Source: CBDAQR01 sp965199055 (GTDB taxonomy: Bacteria > Pseudomonadota > Gammaproteobacteria > Pseudomonadales > Halieaceae). From it: a stretch of DNA of 64,000 nt. The notes under the pieces are model-generated. The model was not told the DNA's origin. It saw nothing but the letters and a program-made list of their open reading frames with translations, and ran no database searches. This document shows positions 1 to 8,764 of the stretch, piece by piece (within the stretch, counting starts at the first letter, position 1; every line of letters starts with the position of its first letter). The translations under genes were made by a program, and so were the position numbers. Where the stretch lies: contig CBDAQR010000004.1 in assembly GCA_965199055.1 (NCBI GenBank), positions 1,426,001 to 1,490,000 of the forward strand, written 5' to 3'.

Positions 1-273
1 CTGGCCTATCCCCGGGCGGGGGTCGGCAGTGACTCTTACCGCAAAATTGCCAGCGCCTGGTGTGCATCAGATCAGCAAACGGCCATGACCGCACTCAAAA
101 ATCGCCAGACCATCCCCGAAAACGTTTGTCCTGGTAATCCGGTGGCGGATCAGTTCGTGCTGGGCCAGGAGGCTGGTGTGCGCGGAACGCCAGCGCTAGT
201 TATGGAAAGTGGGGAGATGGTGCCCGGCTACCTGTCAGCCGACGAGCTCATCGCGCGGATGGGAATCAACTAG
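1..273 (+). CDS. dsbC: Thiol:disulfide interchange protein DsbC, C-terminal fragment
   Basis: The reading frame is open from base 1 and ends in TAG at 271-273; the N-terminus lies outside the window. The visible 90 residues carry the late DsbC features: a WCASDQ stretch, a Cys in ENVCPGN and the cis-proline loop GTPAL typical of the thioredoxin fold, followed by a PGYLSADEL ending. DsbC is a periplasmic homodimeric disulfide isomerase kept reduced by DsbD. The catalytic CXXC is upstream of the window and cannot be checked. A dsbC gene beside hom, thrC and recJ is normal for gammaproteobacteria, which supports the call. Confidence 0.85.
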   Translation: MAYPRAGVGSDSYRKIASAWCASDQQTAMTALKNRQTIPENVCPGNPVADQFVLGQEAGVRGTPALVMESGEMVPGYLSADELIARMGIN

Positions 274-365
274 AATCGCTCGCCCGCGTTGACAGGGAGG
301 GGCTGGCTCAGTAAGGTTCCCAGCCTCTTAATTATCCCGTATTCAGCGATATTCCTGGGCTCACA

Positions 366-1553
366 GTGGAAAACAAATTTCAGCGAATAGGGCGCTTGCC
401 TCCCTATGTGTTCAATATTATTGGTGACCTTAAGCAGCAGGCGCGTGCAGCTGGGGAAGACATTATTGACTTTGGGATGGGCAATCCCGACCAGGCGACG
501 CCCGCGCACATCGTTGACAAGCTGACGGAGACGGCGCAGCGCCCCGATACGCATCGTTACTCCCAGTCCAAAGGTATTCCTCGCCTGCGCAAGGCTATCT
601 GCGACTGGTATAAACGCCGCTTTGATGTCGACCTGGATCCCGAATCAGAGGCGATCGTCACCCTGGGCTCTAAAGAGGGGCTGGCGCACCTGGCGCTGGC
701 GACGACCGGACCGGGCGACGCGATCCTCGTGCCGAACCCTTCTTATCCTATTCACCCCTATGGATTCGTGATCGCCGGGGCAGATATCAGGCATGTGCCG
801 ATGGCCGACGAGCACGAGTTTTTTGAGGAGCTGGAAAAGTCTATCCGCAATAGTTGGCCAACGCCGAAGATGTTGGTGCTCAATTTTCCCAGCAATCCCA
901 CCACCCACTGTGTGGAGATGCCGTTCTTCGAAAAGGTGGTCGCCATCGCCCGCGAGCACAACATCTGGGTGGTGCAGGATTTGGCCTATGCCGATCTGTG
1001 TTTCGATGGTTATCAGGCGCCCTCTATCTTGCAGGTCGAAGGAGCTAAAGAATGCGCTGTGGAATTCTTTTCGCTCTCCAAAAGCTACAATATGCCCGGC
1101 TGGCGGGTCGGGTTCTGCTGCGGTAACCCCGAATTGGTTGGCGCGCTCGCTCGTATGAAGTCTTACCTGGATTACGGCATGTTCACGCCGGTGCAGGTGG
1201 CGGCTATCTCTGCGCTGGAAGGCGATCAGAGCTGTGTCGAGGAGATACGCTCGCTATACCAGAGTCGCCGCGATGTATTGTGCCGGGGGCTTTGCGACGC
1301 AGGTTGGCCTGTTGAGCCGCCGAAGGCCACGATGTTCGTGTGGGCCAAGATTCCAGAGTTCTACGCTGCGATGGGGTCACTGGAGTTCAGCAAGAAGCTT
1401 CTGACTGAAGCTAAGGTAGCAGTATCCCCGGGGGTTGGCTTTGGTGAATACGGTGAGGGTTACGTCCGATTCGGATTGATTGAAAACGAGCACCGAACCC
1501 GGCAAGCCATTCGCAGCATAAAACGCATGATCAGAAAGGACGGTTTTGCCTGA
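366..1553 (+). CDS. alaC: Alanine transaminase AlaC (class I/II aminotransferase)
   Basis: A 395-residue fold-type I PLP aminotransferase. The start is GTG; the N-terminus (FxRIxRLPPYVF) matches the AlaC family, and the PLP lysine sits in SLSKSYNMPGWR with the downstream Arg of YVRFGLIENEHR for carboxylate binding. AlaC makes alanine from pyruvate with glutamate as donor in the cytoplasm; related LL-DAP aminotransferases share the fold, so substrate identity is by family resemblance. It is the first gene of a likely alaC-hom-thrC-recJ operon: its TGA overlaps the ATG of hom by one base. Between dsbC and this gene (274-365) I see only an imperfect GGCTGG/CCAGCC inverted repeat and no clear promoter. 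Confidence 0.88.
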   Translation: MENKFQRIGRLPPYVFNIIGDLKQQARAAGEDIIDFGMGNPDQATPAHIVDKLTETAQRPDTHRYSQSKGIPRLRKAICDWYKRRFDVDLDPESEAIVTLGSKEGLAHLALATTGPGDAILVPNPSYPIHPYGFVIAGADIRHVPMADEHEFFEELEKSIRNSWPTPKMLVLNFPSNPTTHCVEMPFFEKVVAIAREHNIWVVQDLAYADLCFDGYQAPSILQVEGAKECAVEFFSLSKSYNMPGWRVGFCCGNPELVGALARMKSYLDYGMFTPVQVAAISALEGDQSCVEEIRSLYQSRRDVLCRGLCDAGWPVEPPKATMFVWAKIPEFYAAMGSLEFSKKLLTEAKVAVSPGVGFGEYGEGYVRFGLIENEHRTRQAIRSIKRMIRKDGFA

Positions 1554-2860
1554 TGGAAAAGATACGGGTTGGCATATGCGGGCTGGGCACGGTCGGCAGT
1601 GGTACTTTCCATTTGTTAAAGGAGAACGCGGCAGAGATCTCCGCACGCGCGGGTATCCCGGTAGAAATCGTGCATGTGGGGGCCAGGCGCGACAATCCCA
1701 ACTGTGATGTGGGCGCTACCCGCGTCAGTCGCGACATCTTTGAACTGGCCAGTGCACCAGATATAGATGTGCTGGTCGAGTTGATTGGCGGTACGGATAC
1801 CGCCCTCGAACTCGTTCAACAAGCCATTGCTAATGGCAAGCATGTGGTGACGGCGAACAAGGCACTCATAGCGGAGCATGGCAACGAGTTACTAGCCGCC
1901 GCCGAAGCGGCGGGAGTGAGTATCGCCTTTGAGGCGGCAGTCGCCGGTGGAATTCCAATTATTAAGGCGTTACGAGAAGGGCTGAGTGCAAATCGTATCG
2001 GCTGGCTCGCGGGTATTATCAACGGCACGGGTAACTTTATCCTCAGTGAGATGCGTGAGAAGGGCAGAGATTTTGCCGATGTATTGGCCGAAGCACAGGC
2101 GCTGGGTTACGCAGAGGCGGACCCCACCTTTGATGTTGAAGGTATCGATGCGGCGCACAAGCTGGTCATACTTGCCTCCATCGCTTTTGGCATGCCGCTG
2201 CAGTTCGACAAGGTGTTTACCGAGGGTATTACACGCATAGAAACCAGCGACGTGGAGTATGCCGAGGAACTGGGTTACCGCATTAAGCACCTGGGTATCG
2301 CTCGACAGGCGGAGCAGGGCATCGAGCTGCGCGTGCACCCGACGCTAATTCCCGAGAAGCGCCTATTGGCCAATGTAAATGGCGTAAAAAACGCGGTGTT
2401 GGTCGATGGTAACGCGGTTGGGCCCACACTCTATTACGGCGCTGGTGCCGGTGCTGAGCCCACGGCGTCCGCCGTGGTTGCCGATATTGTTGATATCTCG
2501 CGCAACCTGGCATTGGGGCAGCGTTTCGCCGTGCCGGGTCTCGGAATAGTCGGCTCCGCTGTGCAAGACAAACCCATCTTGCCTATCGACGAGGTGCATA
2601 GCGCATATTATTTGCGAATGACGGCGGCCGATAAGCCCGGTGTGCTGTCCGAGGTCGCAAGAATTTGCAGTGAAACGGGTATCAGCATCGAGGCGCTGAT
2701 ACAAAAAGAGCCGGTGGCGGGCGAGGAGCGTGTCCCTGTGATCATTCTCACTAATCAGGTGCGCGAAGCTGATCTTCGCTCAGCCGTCGCCCAGATCGAA
2801 AGTCTCGATGCGATCGAAAGCGAAATTACCTGCATTCGGGTAGAGAGCCTCGACGGCTAA
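1553..2860 (+). CDS. hom: Homoserine dehydrogenase
   Basis: 435 residues, monofunctional type without an aspartokinase domain. An N-terminal Rossmann motif (GLGTVGSGTF) binds NAD(P), the catalytic core has the NGTGNFIL loop and the GIDAAHK lysine, and a C-terminal ACT domain begins at about residue 350 (YYLRMTAADKPGV), which usually mediates threonine feedback inhibition. It reduces aspartate semialdehyde to homoserine. It overlaps alaC by one base and precedes thrC by 42 bases, so homoserine and threonine synthesis are probably co-transcribed; a homoserine kinase (thrB) is not in this window. Confidence 0.95.
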   Translation: MEKIRVGICGLGTVGSGTFHLLKENAAEISARAGIPVEIVHVGARRDNPNCDVGATRVSRDIFELASAPDIDVLVELIGGTDTALELVQQAIANGKHVVTANKALIAEHGNELLAAAEAAGVSIAFEAAVAGGIPIIKALREGLSANRIGWLAGIINGTGNFILSEMREKGRDFADVLAEAQALGYAEADPTFDVEGIDAAHKLVILASIAFGMPLQFDKVFTEGITRIETSDVEYAEELGYRIKHLGIARQAEQGIELRVHPTLIPEKRLLANVNGVKNAVLVDGNAVGPTLYYGAGAGAEPTASAVVADIVDISRNLALGQRFAVPGLGIVGSAVQDKPILPIDEVHSAYYLRMTAADKPGVLSEVARICSETGISIEALIQKEPVAGEERVPVIILTNQVREADLRSAVAQIESLDAIESEITCIRVESLDG

Positions 2861-2902
2861 TACTCGGCGTATTTTAGAACCAGTGGGTCAAGGAAAAGCA
2901 CA

Positions 2903-4300
2903 GTGAAGTACATCAGCACCCGCGGGCAGGGGCCTGCGCTTAATTTTGAAGAGGTTCTATTGACGGGGCTGGCCGACGACGGCGGGCTCTATATACCCGA
3001 GACGCTGCCCAGCTTTAGCGCTGATGAGATCGCTGCAATGGCGGGCATGGACTACGCCGAACTCGCTTTCACTATCATGCGGCCATTTGTCGCAGACTCC
3101 ATTCCTGAGCAAGACCTACGGGCTATGGTCAACGACTGCTATAAGGATTTTCGCCACGAGGGCGTGGCGCCTCTGGTGCAACTGGGTGCGAACGAATGGG
3201 TATTGGAGCTGTTTCATGGTCCAACACTGGCCTTCAAAGATTTCGCTTTGCAGATGCTGGGTCGTCTGCTCGACTACATACTGGAGCGCCAGCACCGCAA
3301 GGTTGTGATCATGGGCGCTACCTCTGGCGACACCGGCTCTGCTGCCATCGAAGGCTGCCGTCGCTGTAAAAACATCGATATCTTTATTCTGCATCCGCAC
3401 GGACGTGTGTCCAATGTGCAGCGTCGCCAGATGACAACGGTACAGGGCGACAACATCCACAATGTCGCACTCGAGGGCAATTTTGACGACTGCCAGGCGA
3501 TGGTCAAGGCGAGCTTTGCCGATCGCAGCTTCCTGCCAGAAGATCGCAACCTGGTTGCCGTTAACTCCATCAACTGGGCACGCATTATGGCTCAGATTGT
3601 TTACTATTTTTACGCGGGCGTTGCCTTGGGCGCACCCGCACGTGCGGTGTCATTTTCTGTGCCTACCGGAAATTTTGGCGACATTTTCGCCGGTTACCTG
3701 GCACAGGGCATGGGTCTTCCGATCGAACAGCTCATCATTGCGACTAATCGCAACGATGTGCTGCACCGAATCATGACCGATGGTACCTACGCCCGCACCG
3801 AAATCCATCACACCTTATCGCCCAGTATGGATATCAGCGTTTCTAGCAATTTCGAGCGCCTTCTGTTCGATTTGTACGATCGGGATGGTGCTGCCATAGC
3901 CGATTTTATGCAGCGTTTTCAGAGTGAGGATGTCGCTCTTTCTGAGACTGCCATGTCTCGAGCTCGTGCGCTATTTGATAGCCAGTGTGTTAGTGATGCG
4001 GACACCTGTCAGTTGATAGCCGATGTCTATGAAGCCAGCGAATACATGCTGGATCCGCACTCGGCGATCGGCGTTAAGGCGGCGCGTGATTGTCTTCGCG
4101 ACCCTGCCATACCGGTGGTGACACTGGCCACTGCGCATCCCGCAAAATTTCCCGATGCGATTCGACAGGCGGGAGTCGAAGAAGAGCCGGCACTGCCCCA
4201 TCACATGCTGGACCTGTTCGAGCGTCAGGAACGCTATCAGGTAGTGGCGAATGATCTTGCTGCCGTTCACGAGTTTATGGCCAGCAACATAAATGCCTGA
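2903..4300 (+). CDS. thrC: Threonine synthase
   Basis: 465 residues, fold-type II PLP enzyme converting O-phosphohomoserine to threonine and phosphate. The N-terminus MKYISTRGQ is characteristic; the PLP lysine is in LAFKDFALQ and the phosphate/PLP loop is GATSGDTGSAA. The start is GTG, preceded by AAGGA about ten bases upstream. The length fits the long gammaproteobacterial form. The 3' end overlaps recJ by eight bases, implying translational coupling of threonine synthesis with the DNA-repair nuclease, as in pseudomonads where these genes are also neighbours. Confidence 0.95.
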   Translation: MKYISTRGQGPALNFEEVLLTGLADDGGLYIPETLPSFSADEIAAMAGMDYAELAFTIMRPFVADSIPEQDLRAMVNDCYKDFRHEGVAPLVQLGANEWVLELFHGPTLAFKDFALQMLGRLLDYILERQHRKVVIMGATSGDTGSAAIEGCRRCKNIDIFILHPHGRVSNVQRRQMTTVQGDNIHNVALEGNFDDCQAMVKASFADRSFLPEDRNLVAVNSINWARIMAQIVYYFYAGVALGAPARAVSFSVPTGNFGDIFAGYLAQGMGLPIEQLIIATNRNDVLHRIMTDGTYARTEIHHTLSPSMDISVSSNFERLLFDLYDRDGAAIADFMQRFQSEDVALSETAMSRARALFDSQCVSDADTCQLIADVYEASEYMLDPHSAIGVKAARDCLRDPAIPVVTLATAHPAKFPDAIRQAGVEEEPALPHHMLDLFERQERYQVVANDLAAVHEFMASNINA

Positions 4301-6035
4301 GCGCATCAGGCGCCGAGAACCCCAAGCCGGGACAGAGCTGATAGCCGGGATACATCCGGTACTGTCCCGTGTATTTCAGAGCCGTGGAATTACGCAATCA
4401 GATCAGCTCACCTATAAGCTGGAGCATCTGCTGCCGCCCGATGATTTACAAGGTTTAACCGAGGCGGCGGCGTTGCTGGCCGATACGATCGAAGCTGGTG
4501 CCAGCATTCTAGTCGTTGGAGACTTTGATGCGGACGGCGCCACTAGCTCTGCTCTGGCTATATCGACGCTGCGCGCGCTGGGTTGTGAGCGGGCCGATTT
4601 TCTCGTCCCCAATCGTTTTGACTATGGCTACGGCCTGACCCCAGAAATCGTGGAGCTGGCAGCGCAGCGGTCCCCGGCGCTGATCGTTACGGTCGACAAT
4701 GGTATTTCCAGCATCGATGGCGTAGCTCGCGCGACGGAGTTGGGTATCCGCACCCTGGTTACCGATCATCACTTACCGGGTAAGGTTTTGCCAAATGCTG
4801 ATGTGATCGTCAATCCCAGCCAGCCCGGATGTCGCTTCGCGAGTAAAAATCTTGCGGGCGTTGGTGTGATCTTCTACATCATGCTGGCTCTGCGCAGTGA
4901 GTTGCGTCGCCGCAATTGGTTTGCCAGTAGGAATCTTGCCGAGCCCAATATCGCCGACGCCCTCGATCTTGTCGCGCTGGGCACGGTCGCCGATGTGGTC
5001 CCCCTGGACTATAACAATCGCATATTGGTGCAGCAGGGCTTGCTGCGTATGCGCGCGGGCAAGATACGTCCGGGTATTGCCGCATTACTGGAGCTGGCTG
5101 GCCGTGTGCCGGCACGCCTGGTGGCATCGGACCTGGCGTTCGGCGTCGCGCCGCGCCTGAATGCCGCCGGCCGACTGGACGATATGAGCACGGGCATTGC
5201 TTGCCTGCTTGCGCAAGACGCGGCCACCGCGCGTGAGCGAGCGGCGCAATTGGACGAACTCAATCGTGATCGTCAGCAGATTGAAAAAGGTATGCAGGCA
5301 GAGGCCGTCGCCATTACTGAGCAATTGCTGGCAGCCAGCGGTTCGCAGCGGCCATCGGCCTTGTGTCTGTTTGAGCCCGATTGGCACCAGGGTGTCGTGG
5401 GCATCGTAGCCTCGCGAATTAAAGATCAAGTGCATCGACCGGTAATCGCTTTCGCCAGGGGCGATGGTGGTTTATTAAAGGGCTCCGCGCGGTCGATTCC
5501 TGGCCTGCATATACGAGATGCGCTGGAACGAGTCCACAGTCGCAACCCGGGGCTCATCGATAAGTTTGGCGGCCATGCCATGGCAGCGGGTCTGAGCCTC
5601 GAAGAGAGCCGGCTCGATACCTTTCGGGATGAGTTGTTAACGGTGGTGGCCGAGCACTTGGAAGGCGTTGCGCTGGATGCAATTATCGAGACGGATGGTC
5701 AGTTACCCGCCAGTGAACTGGAGTTGGGACTAGCCCGGGAGCTTCGCTACGCCAGTCCGTGGGGCCAGCATTTCCCCGAGCCCGTGTTCGACGGCATATT
5801 CAATATCGTCCATCAGCGATTGGTGGGAGAGCGTCACCTCAAGCTGGTACTGCATCATCCTGAAGCCAGCAACCAGACGGTGGATGCCATCGCCTTTAAC
5901 GTCGATACAGAGCAATGGCCCAATCAGGAACTGGAGCAGGTGCGCGTGGCCTACCGCCTGGATTGCAATTACTTTCGCGGACAGGAAAGCGTGCAACTGA
6001 TGGTTGAACATTTGGAGCCATTCCGCGGGGCTTGA
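4293..6035 (+). CDS. recJ: Single-stranded-DNA-specific exonuclease RecJ
   Basis: 580 residues, close to the usual size. It shows the DHH-family motifs: GDFDADGATSSA near residue 76, TVDNGISS near 130, TDHH near 150 and, in the DHHA1 region, GGHAMAAGLSL near 430. RecJ degrades single-stranded DNA 5' to 3' using Mn2+ and works in the RecFOR, mismatch-repair and base-excision pathways. Its ATG lies inside the end of thrC. Its stop codon overlaps the -35 element of the downstream metal-regulator promoter, so the metal module is packed against recJ without spare sequence. Confidence 0.95.
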   Translation: MPERIRRREPQAGTELIAGIHPVLSRVFQSRGITQSDQLTYKLEHLLPPDDLQGLTEAAALLADTIEAGASILVVGDFDADGATSSALAISTLRALGCERADFLVPNRFDYGYGLTPEIVELAAQRSPALIVTVDNGISSIDGVARATELGIRTLVTDHHLPGKVLPNADVIVNPSQPGCRFASKNLAGVGVIFYIMLALRSELRRRNWFASRNLAEPNIADALDLVALGTVADVVPLDYNNRILVQQGLLRMRAGKIRPGIAALLELAGRVPARLVASDLAFGVAPRLNAAGRLDDMSTGIACLLAQDAATARERAAQLDELNRDRQQIEKGMQAEAVAITEQLLAASGSQRPSALCLFEPDWHQGVVGIVASRIKDQVHRPVIAFARGDGGLLKGSARSIPGLHIRDALERVHSRNPGLIDKFGGHAMAAGLSLEESRLDTFRDELLTVVAEHLEGVALDAIIETDGQLPASELELGLARELRYASPWGQHFPEPVFDGIFNIVHQRLVGERHLKLVLHHPEASNQTVDAIAFNVDTEQWPNQELEQVRVAYRLDCNYFRGQESVQLMVEHLEPFRGA

Positions 6036-6062
6036 CCTTCCAGTAACTGGAAGGTTTAGATT
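6032..6062 (+). promoter_or_regulatory. MerR-family (CueR-type) promoter with 19-bp spacer and operator dyad
   Basis: TTGACC (6032-6037) and TAGATT (6057-6062) are separated by 19 bases instead of 17. The spacer region holds a perfect 21-bp dyad at 6035-6055 with arms ACCTTCCAGT and ACTGGAAGGT around one central base. An over-long spacer filled by a dyad is the hallmark of promoters that MerR-family activators untwist; ACCTTCC/GGAAGGT arms are typical of copper and related metal regulators. It lies 33 bases before the MerR-type gene, so autoregulation of that gene and the permease is expected. Confidence 0.88.
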
Positions 6063-6094
6063 ACCCTGTATCGGCGAGATACGGGGAATTGCAC

Positions 6095-6499
6095 ATGAAC
6101 ATTAGTCAGGCGGCCAGCAGCAGCGGGCTATCGGCTAAAACCATACGCTATTACGAGCAGATTGACCTGATCGCGCCAGCTACGCGTACGGCCAATGGCT
6201 ACCGTCACTATACGGACACTGATCTGGCGGAACTTCGTTTCGTGCATCGCGCGCGGGAAGTGGGTTTCAGCGTTGAAGAGTGTCGCGAGTTGCTGCATAT
6301 CTATCGCAATCCGGCCCGTCAGAGCGCCCAGGTGAAAACACTGGTCACAGAGAAGGTGGCACAGCTGCAGGAGCGTATTCATAAGCTGCGTACGATGCAG
6401 CAGGCCCTGGAGGGGCTGGCAGATCGTTGCAACGGCGATGAAAGCCCCGAGTGCGCGATTCTCGATGAGCTGGTGCGCAAGGATTGGGCGGATGACTGA
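6095..6499 (+). CDS. cueR: Copper-responsive MerR-family regulator, CueR-like
   Basis: 134 residues. An N-terminal winged helix (MNISQAAS, KTIRYYEQ, NGYRHYT) is followed by a long dimerisation helix and a metal loop with two cysteines spaced as CNGDESPEC near residues 112-120, the arrangement of CueR's Cu(I) site (Cys112/Cys120). The ATG at 6095 has GGGG eight bases upstream; an in-frame TTG at 6089 is less likely. The gene follows its predicted 19-bp-spacer promoter and overlaps the efflux permease by eight bases. CueR proteins activate Cu(I), Ag(I) or Au(I) detoxification genes; a Cd/Pb/Zn regulator would be expected to carry more cysteines. Confidence 0.82.
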   Translation: MNISQAASSSGLSAKTIRYYEQIDLIAPATRTANGYRHYTDTDLAELRFVHRAREVGFSVEECRELLHIYRNPARQSAQVKTLVTEKVAQLQERIHKLRTMQQALEGLADRCNGDESPECAILDELVRKDWADD

Positions 6500-7604
6500 T
6501 AGTTGTGATAACGCGAAGCCCAGTGCCCCCGCGACGGCGTGTTGTGCGCCTGAGCCCGCGGTAGCGGATTGCTGCGGCAGTGCCGAACCGCAGGCGCAGC
6601 GGCGCGATTGGTTCCTCTGGACAGTGCTGGTGTTGGTTGCCGTCCTATATTTTCTCGGTCTCCTGCTTCCTCATGGCGATGGTGGCGCCTTCCAACTCGC
6701 AACCCTGGCACATGGTGTTGTCGAGCTGTTTAACGCCATGTGGTGGGGTATGGCGATTGGCGTGTTCTTCGTGGGACTCTTGGCGCGAATACCGCGCGAC
6801 CTCGTCATGGGCGTATTGGGTCACCGCGAAGGCTTTGGCTCGCTGCTGCGCGCCACCTTGGCAGGCGTGTTTTTGGACCTTTGCAGTCACGGCATTCTGG
6901 CGGTGGGCATGAAGCTCTACGAGCGTGGTGCCAGTGTTGGTCAGGTCATGGCTTTCCTGGTGGCGAGCCCCTGGAACTCTTTTTCCCTCACACTGATTCT
7001 GTTCGGCCTCATCGGAGTGGGGTGGACGCTGCTCTTTATACTGCTATCCCTGGCGGTCGGCCTAATCACCGGCTTGATCTTCGATGGGCTGGTGCGACGG
7101 CGGGTGTTGCCGGAAAATCCACATCGCGAATTACTGAATCCAGACGCCTCAATGTCCGCACTCTGGGCCGAGTTCAGGAGTGACTGGACGTTCTCGGTTG
7201 ATGGCACGGCGCGTTTGTTGCGCGATGGGCTGGCTGGCTCCAGGGTGGTTATCCGCTGGGGGCTGTTCGGTATTTTGCTGGCGTCACTGATAAGAGTGCT
7301 GGTGCCGGAGGATGTATTTGCCACCTGGTTTGGCGCGACCATGATGGGGCTATGGCTGACCCTGCTGGCGGCGACTGTAATAGAAGTGTGCTCTGAGGGC
7401 AGTACGCCGATCGCTGCAGATCTCATGAATCGAGGCTCAGCCCCAGGTAACTCCTTTACCTTTCTGATGGCTGGGGTGTCTACCGATTACACTGAAATCA
7501 TGTCGATTCGCGACACCATGAAATCCTGGAAAATTGCTTTGTTTCTGCCGCTGATTAGCGTGCCCCAGATAATGCTTATTGGTGCCGTGTTGAATGGTTT
7601 TTAG
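6492..7604 (+). CDS. SO_0444-type Cu/Zn efflux permease
   Basis: 370 residues. A short cytoplasmic head carries Cys at C5 and in the pairs ACC and DCC within the first 30 residues, a probable metal-capture tail. It is followed by about eight hydrophobic segments in two halves joined by a soluble loop (about residues 195-245). Conserved permease motifs are FLDLCSHGIL, SPWNSFSL, EVCSEGS and AGVSTDYTE, as in the PF03773-like SO_0444 family of metal exporters. The ATG at 6492 overlaps the CueR-like gene by eight bases, so both are made from the metal promoter. Export of copper or zinc is inferred from family and neighbour. Confidence 0.8.
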   Translation: MTDSCDNAKPSAPATACCAPEPAVADCCGSAEPQAQRRDWFLWTVLVLVAVLYFLGLLLPHGDGGAFQLATLAHGVVELFNAMWWGMAIGVFFVGLLARIPRDLVMGVLGHREGFGSLLRATLAGVFLDLCSHGILAVGMKLYERGASVGQVMAFLVASPWNSFSLTLILFGLIGVGWTLLFILLSLAVGLITGLIFDGLVRRRVLPENPHRELLNPDASMSALWAEFRSDWTFSVDGTARLLRDGLAGSRVVIRWGLFGILLASLIRVLVPEDVFATWFGATMMGLWLTLLAATVIEVCSEGSTPIAADLMNRGSAPGNSFTFLMAGVSTDYTEIMSIRDTMKSWKIALFLPLISVPQIMLIGAVLNGF

Positions 7605-7619
7605 CGCCTGCGTTAAAAT
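7590..7619 (+). promoter_or_regulatory. Candidate prfB promoter
   Basis: TTGAAT (7590-7595), an 18-base spacer and TAAAAT (7614-7619) precede the prfB start by 33 bases. The -10 is followed at once by GCGCGCC, a GC-rich discriminator also seen at other promoters in this window. The -35 lies within the end of the permease gene. Confidence 0.55.
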
Positions 7620-7652
7620 GCGCGCCTTTTTAGCCGGGACTACCGCAGGCAC

Positions 7653-8751
7653 ATGCTAGAGATTAACCCCTTATTGCAAACCCTCAAGGACATAGACGAA
7701 CGTACGGACGTGCTTAGGGGGTATCTTTGACTATGCTGAACGCAAAGATCGGCTAGCAGAGGTCGAACTGGAGCTGGCCGAGCCCAGTGTCTGGGACGAC
7801 CCGGAACGCGCCCAGGAGTTGGGCCGTGAGCGGGCGTCATTAGAAACCATCGTCAGCACCCTAGACCAGTTAGACTCGGGTACCAGTGACGCTCGAGATC
7901 TGCTCGAAATGGCCGCGGAAGAGGATGACGAAGCGGCTGTTGCCGATATTCAGTCCGAAATTGATTCGCTGCTTAAGCAGCTGGATGTGCTGGAGTTTCG
8001 GCGCATGTTCTCCGGTGAGATGGACGACAGCCACGCCTTTCTCGATATTCAATCAGGCTCCGGCGGAACCGAGGCGCAGGATTGGGCTGAAATGGTATTG
8101 CGTATGTATCTGCGCTGGGGTGAGTCAAAGGGTTTCAAGACCACACTCGAGGAAGCCTCCGCCGGAGAGGTGGCCGGTATTAAGAGCGCAACCATTCGTT
8201 TCGAAGGGGAATATGCGTTCGGCTGGTTGCGCACGGAGACTGGTGTACACCGGCTTGTTAGAAAATCACCCTTCGACTCCGGCAACCGGCGCCACACGTC
8301 ATTCTGCTCGGTGTTCGTTTCTCCGGAGATTGACGATAGCGTTGAAATAGAGATCGATCCCTCGGACGTTCGTACGGATACTTATCGCGCTTCCGGGGCC
8401 GGCGGTCAGCATGTAAACAAAACGGATTCGGCGGTCAGGCTCACGCATGAACCTTCTGGTATTGTGGTTCAGTGTCAGAGTGAGCGTTCCCAGCACCAGA
8501 ATCGCGACCGCGCCTGGAAGATGCTGCGTGCCAAGCTTTATGAGCAGGAAATGCTCGAGCGTCGGGAGGCGGCGCAGGCGGTGGAGGACAGTAAATCCGA
8601 TATCGGCTGGGGCAGCCAGATACGCTCCTACGTGCTGGATGATCAGCGCATTAAGGATCTGCGCACCAGTGTGGAGACCTCTAACACGCAGTCAGTGCTA
8701 GACGGCAACATCGATATGTTTATCGAGGCCTCGCTCAAGCAAGGGCTCTAA
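7653..8751 (+). CDS. prfB: Peptide chain release factor 2 (programmed +1 frameshift)
   Basis: Encodes RF2 (365 residues after frameshifting) in two parts: 7653-7727 then 7729-8751. The first frame reads 25 codons to an in-frame TGA (7728-7730) after CTT; slipping +1 gives LRGYL then DYAERKDRL and continues to the natural end. The GGQ peptidyl-hydrolysis motif is in SGAGGQHVNKT, and the stop-recognition region lies upstream. RF2 releases peptides at UGA and UAA; low RF2 causes frameshifting at its own UGA, giving autoregulation. It is followed 13 bases later by lysS, the classic prfB-lysS pair. Confidence 0.96.
7716..7730 (+). other. prfB programmed +1 frameshift signal
   Basis: An internal Shine-Dalgarno AGGGGG (7716-7721), then TAT, slippery CTT and TGA followed by C (7728-7731). 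The spacing and the CTT TGA C heptamer match the canonical RF2 autoregulatory site, so the stop codon is functional rather than a mutation. Confidence 0.96.
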
Positions 8752-8764
8752 TACGGAATCAGAC

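Noticed and set aside
274..365. Terminator between dsbC and alaC
   Set aside because: The GGCTGG/CCAGCC repeat is bulged and followed by TTAATTAT rather than a T run.
7653..7730. prfB interrupted by an early TGA, possible pseudogene
   Set aside because: The AGGGGG-TAT-CTT-TGA-C context is the programmed RF2 frameshift; the downstream frame is intact.
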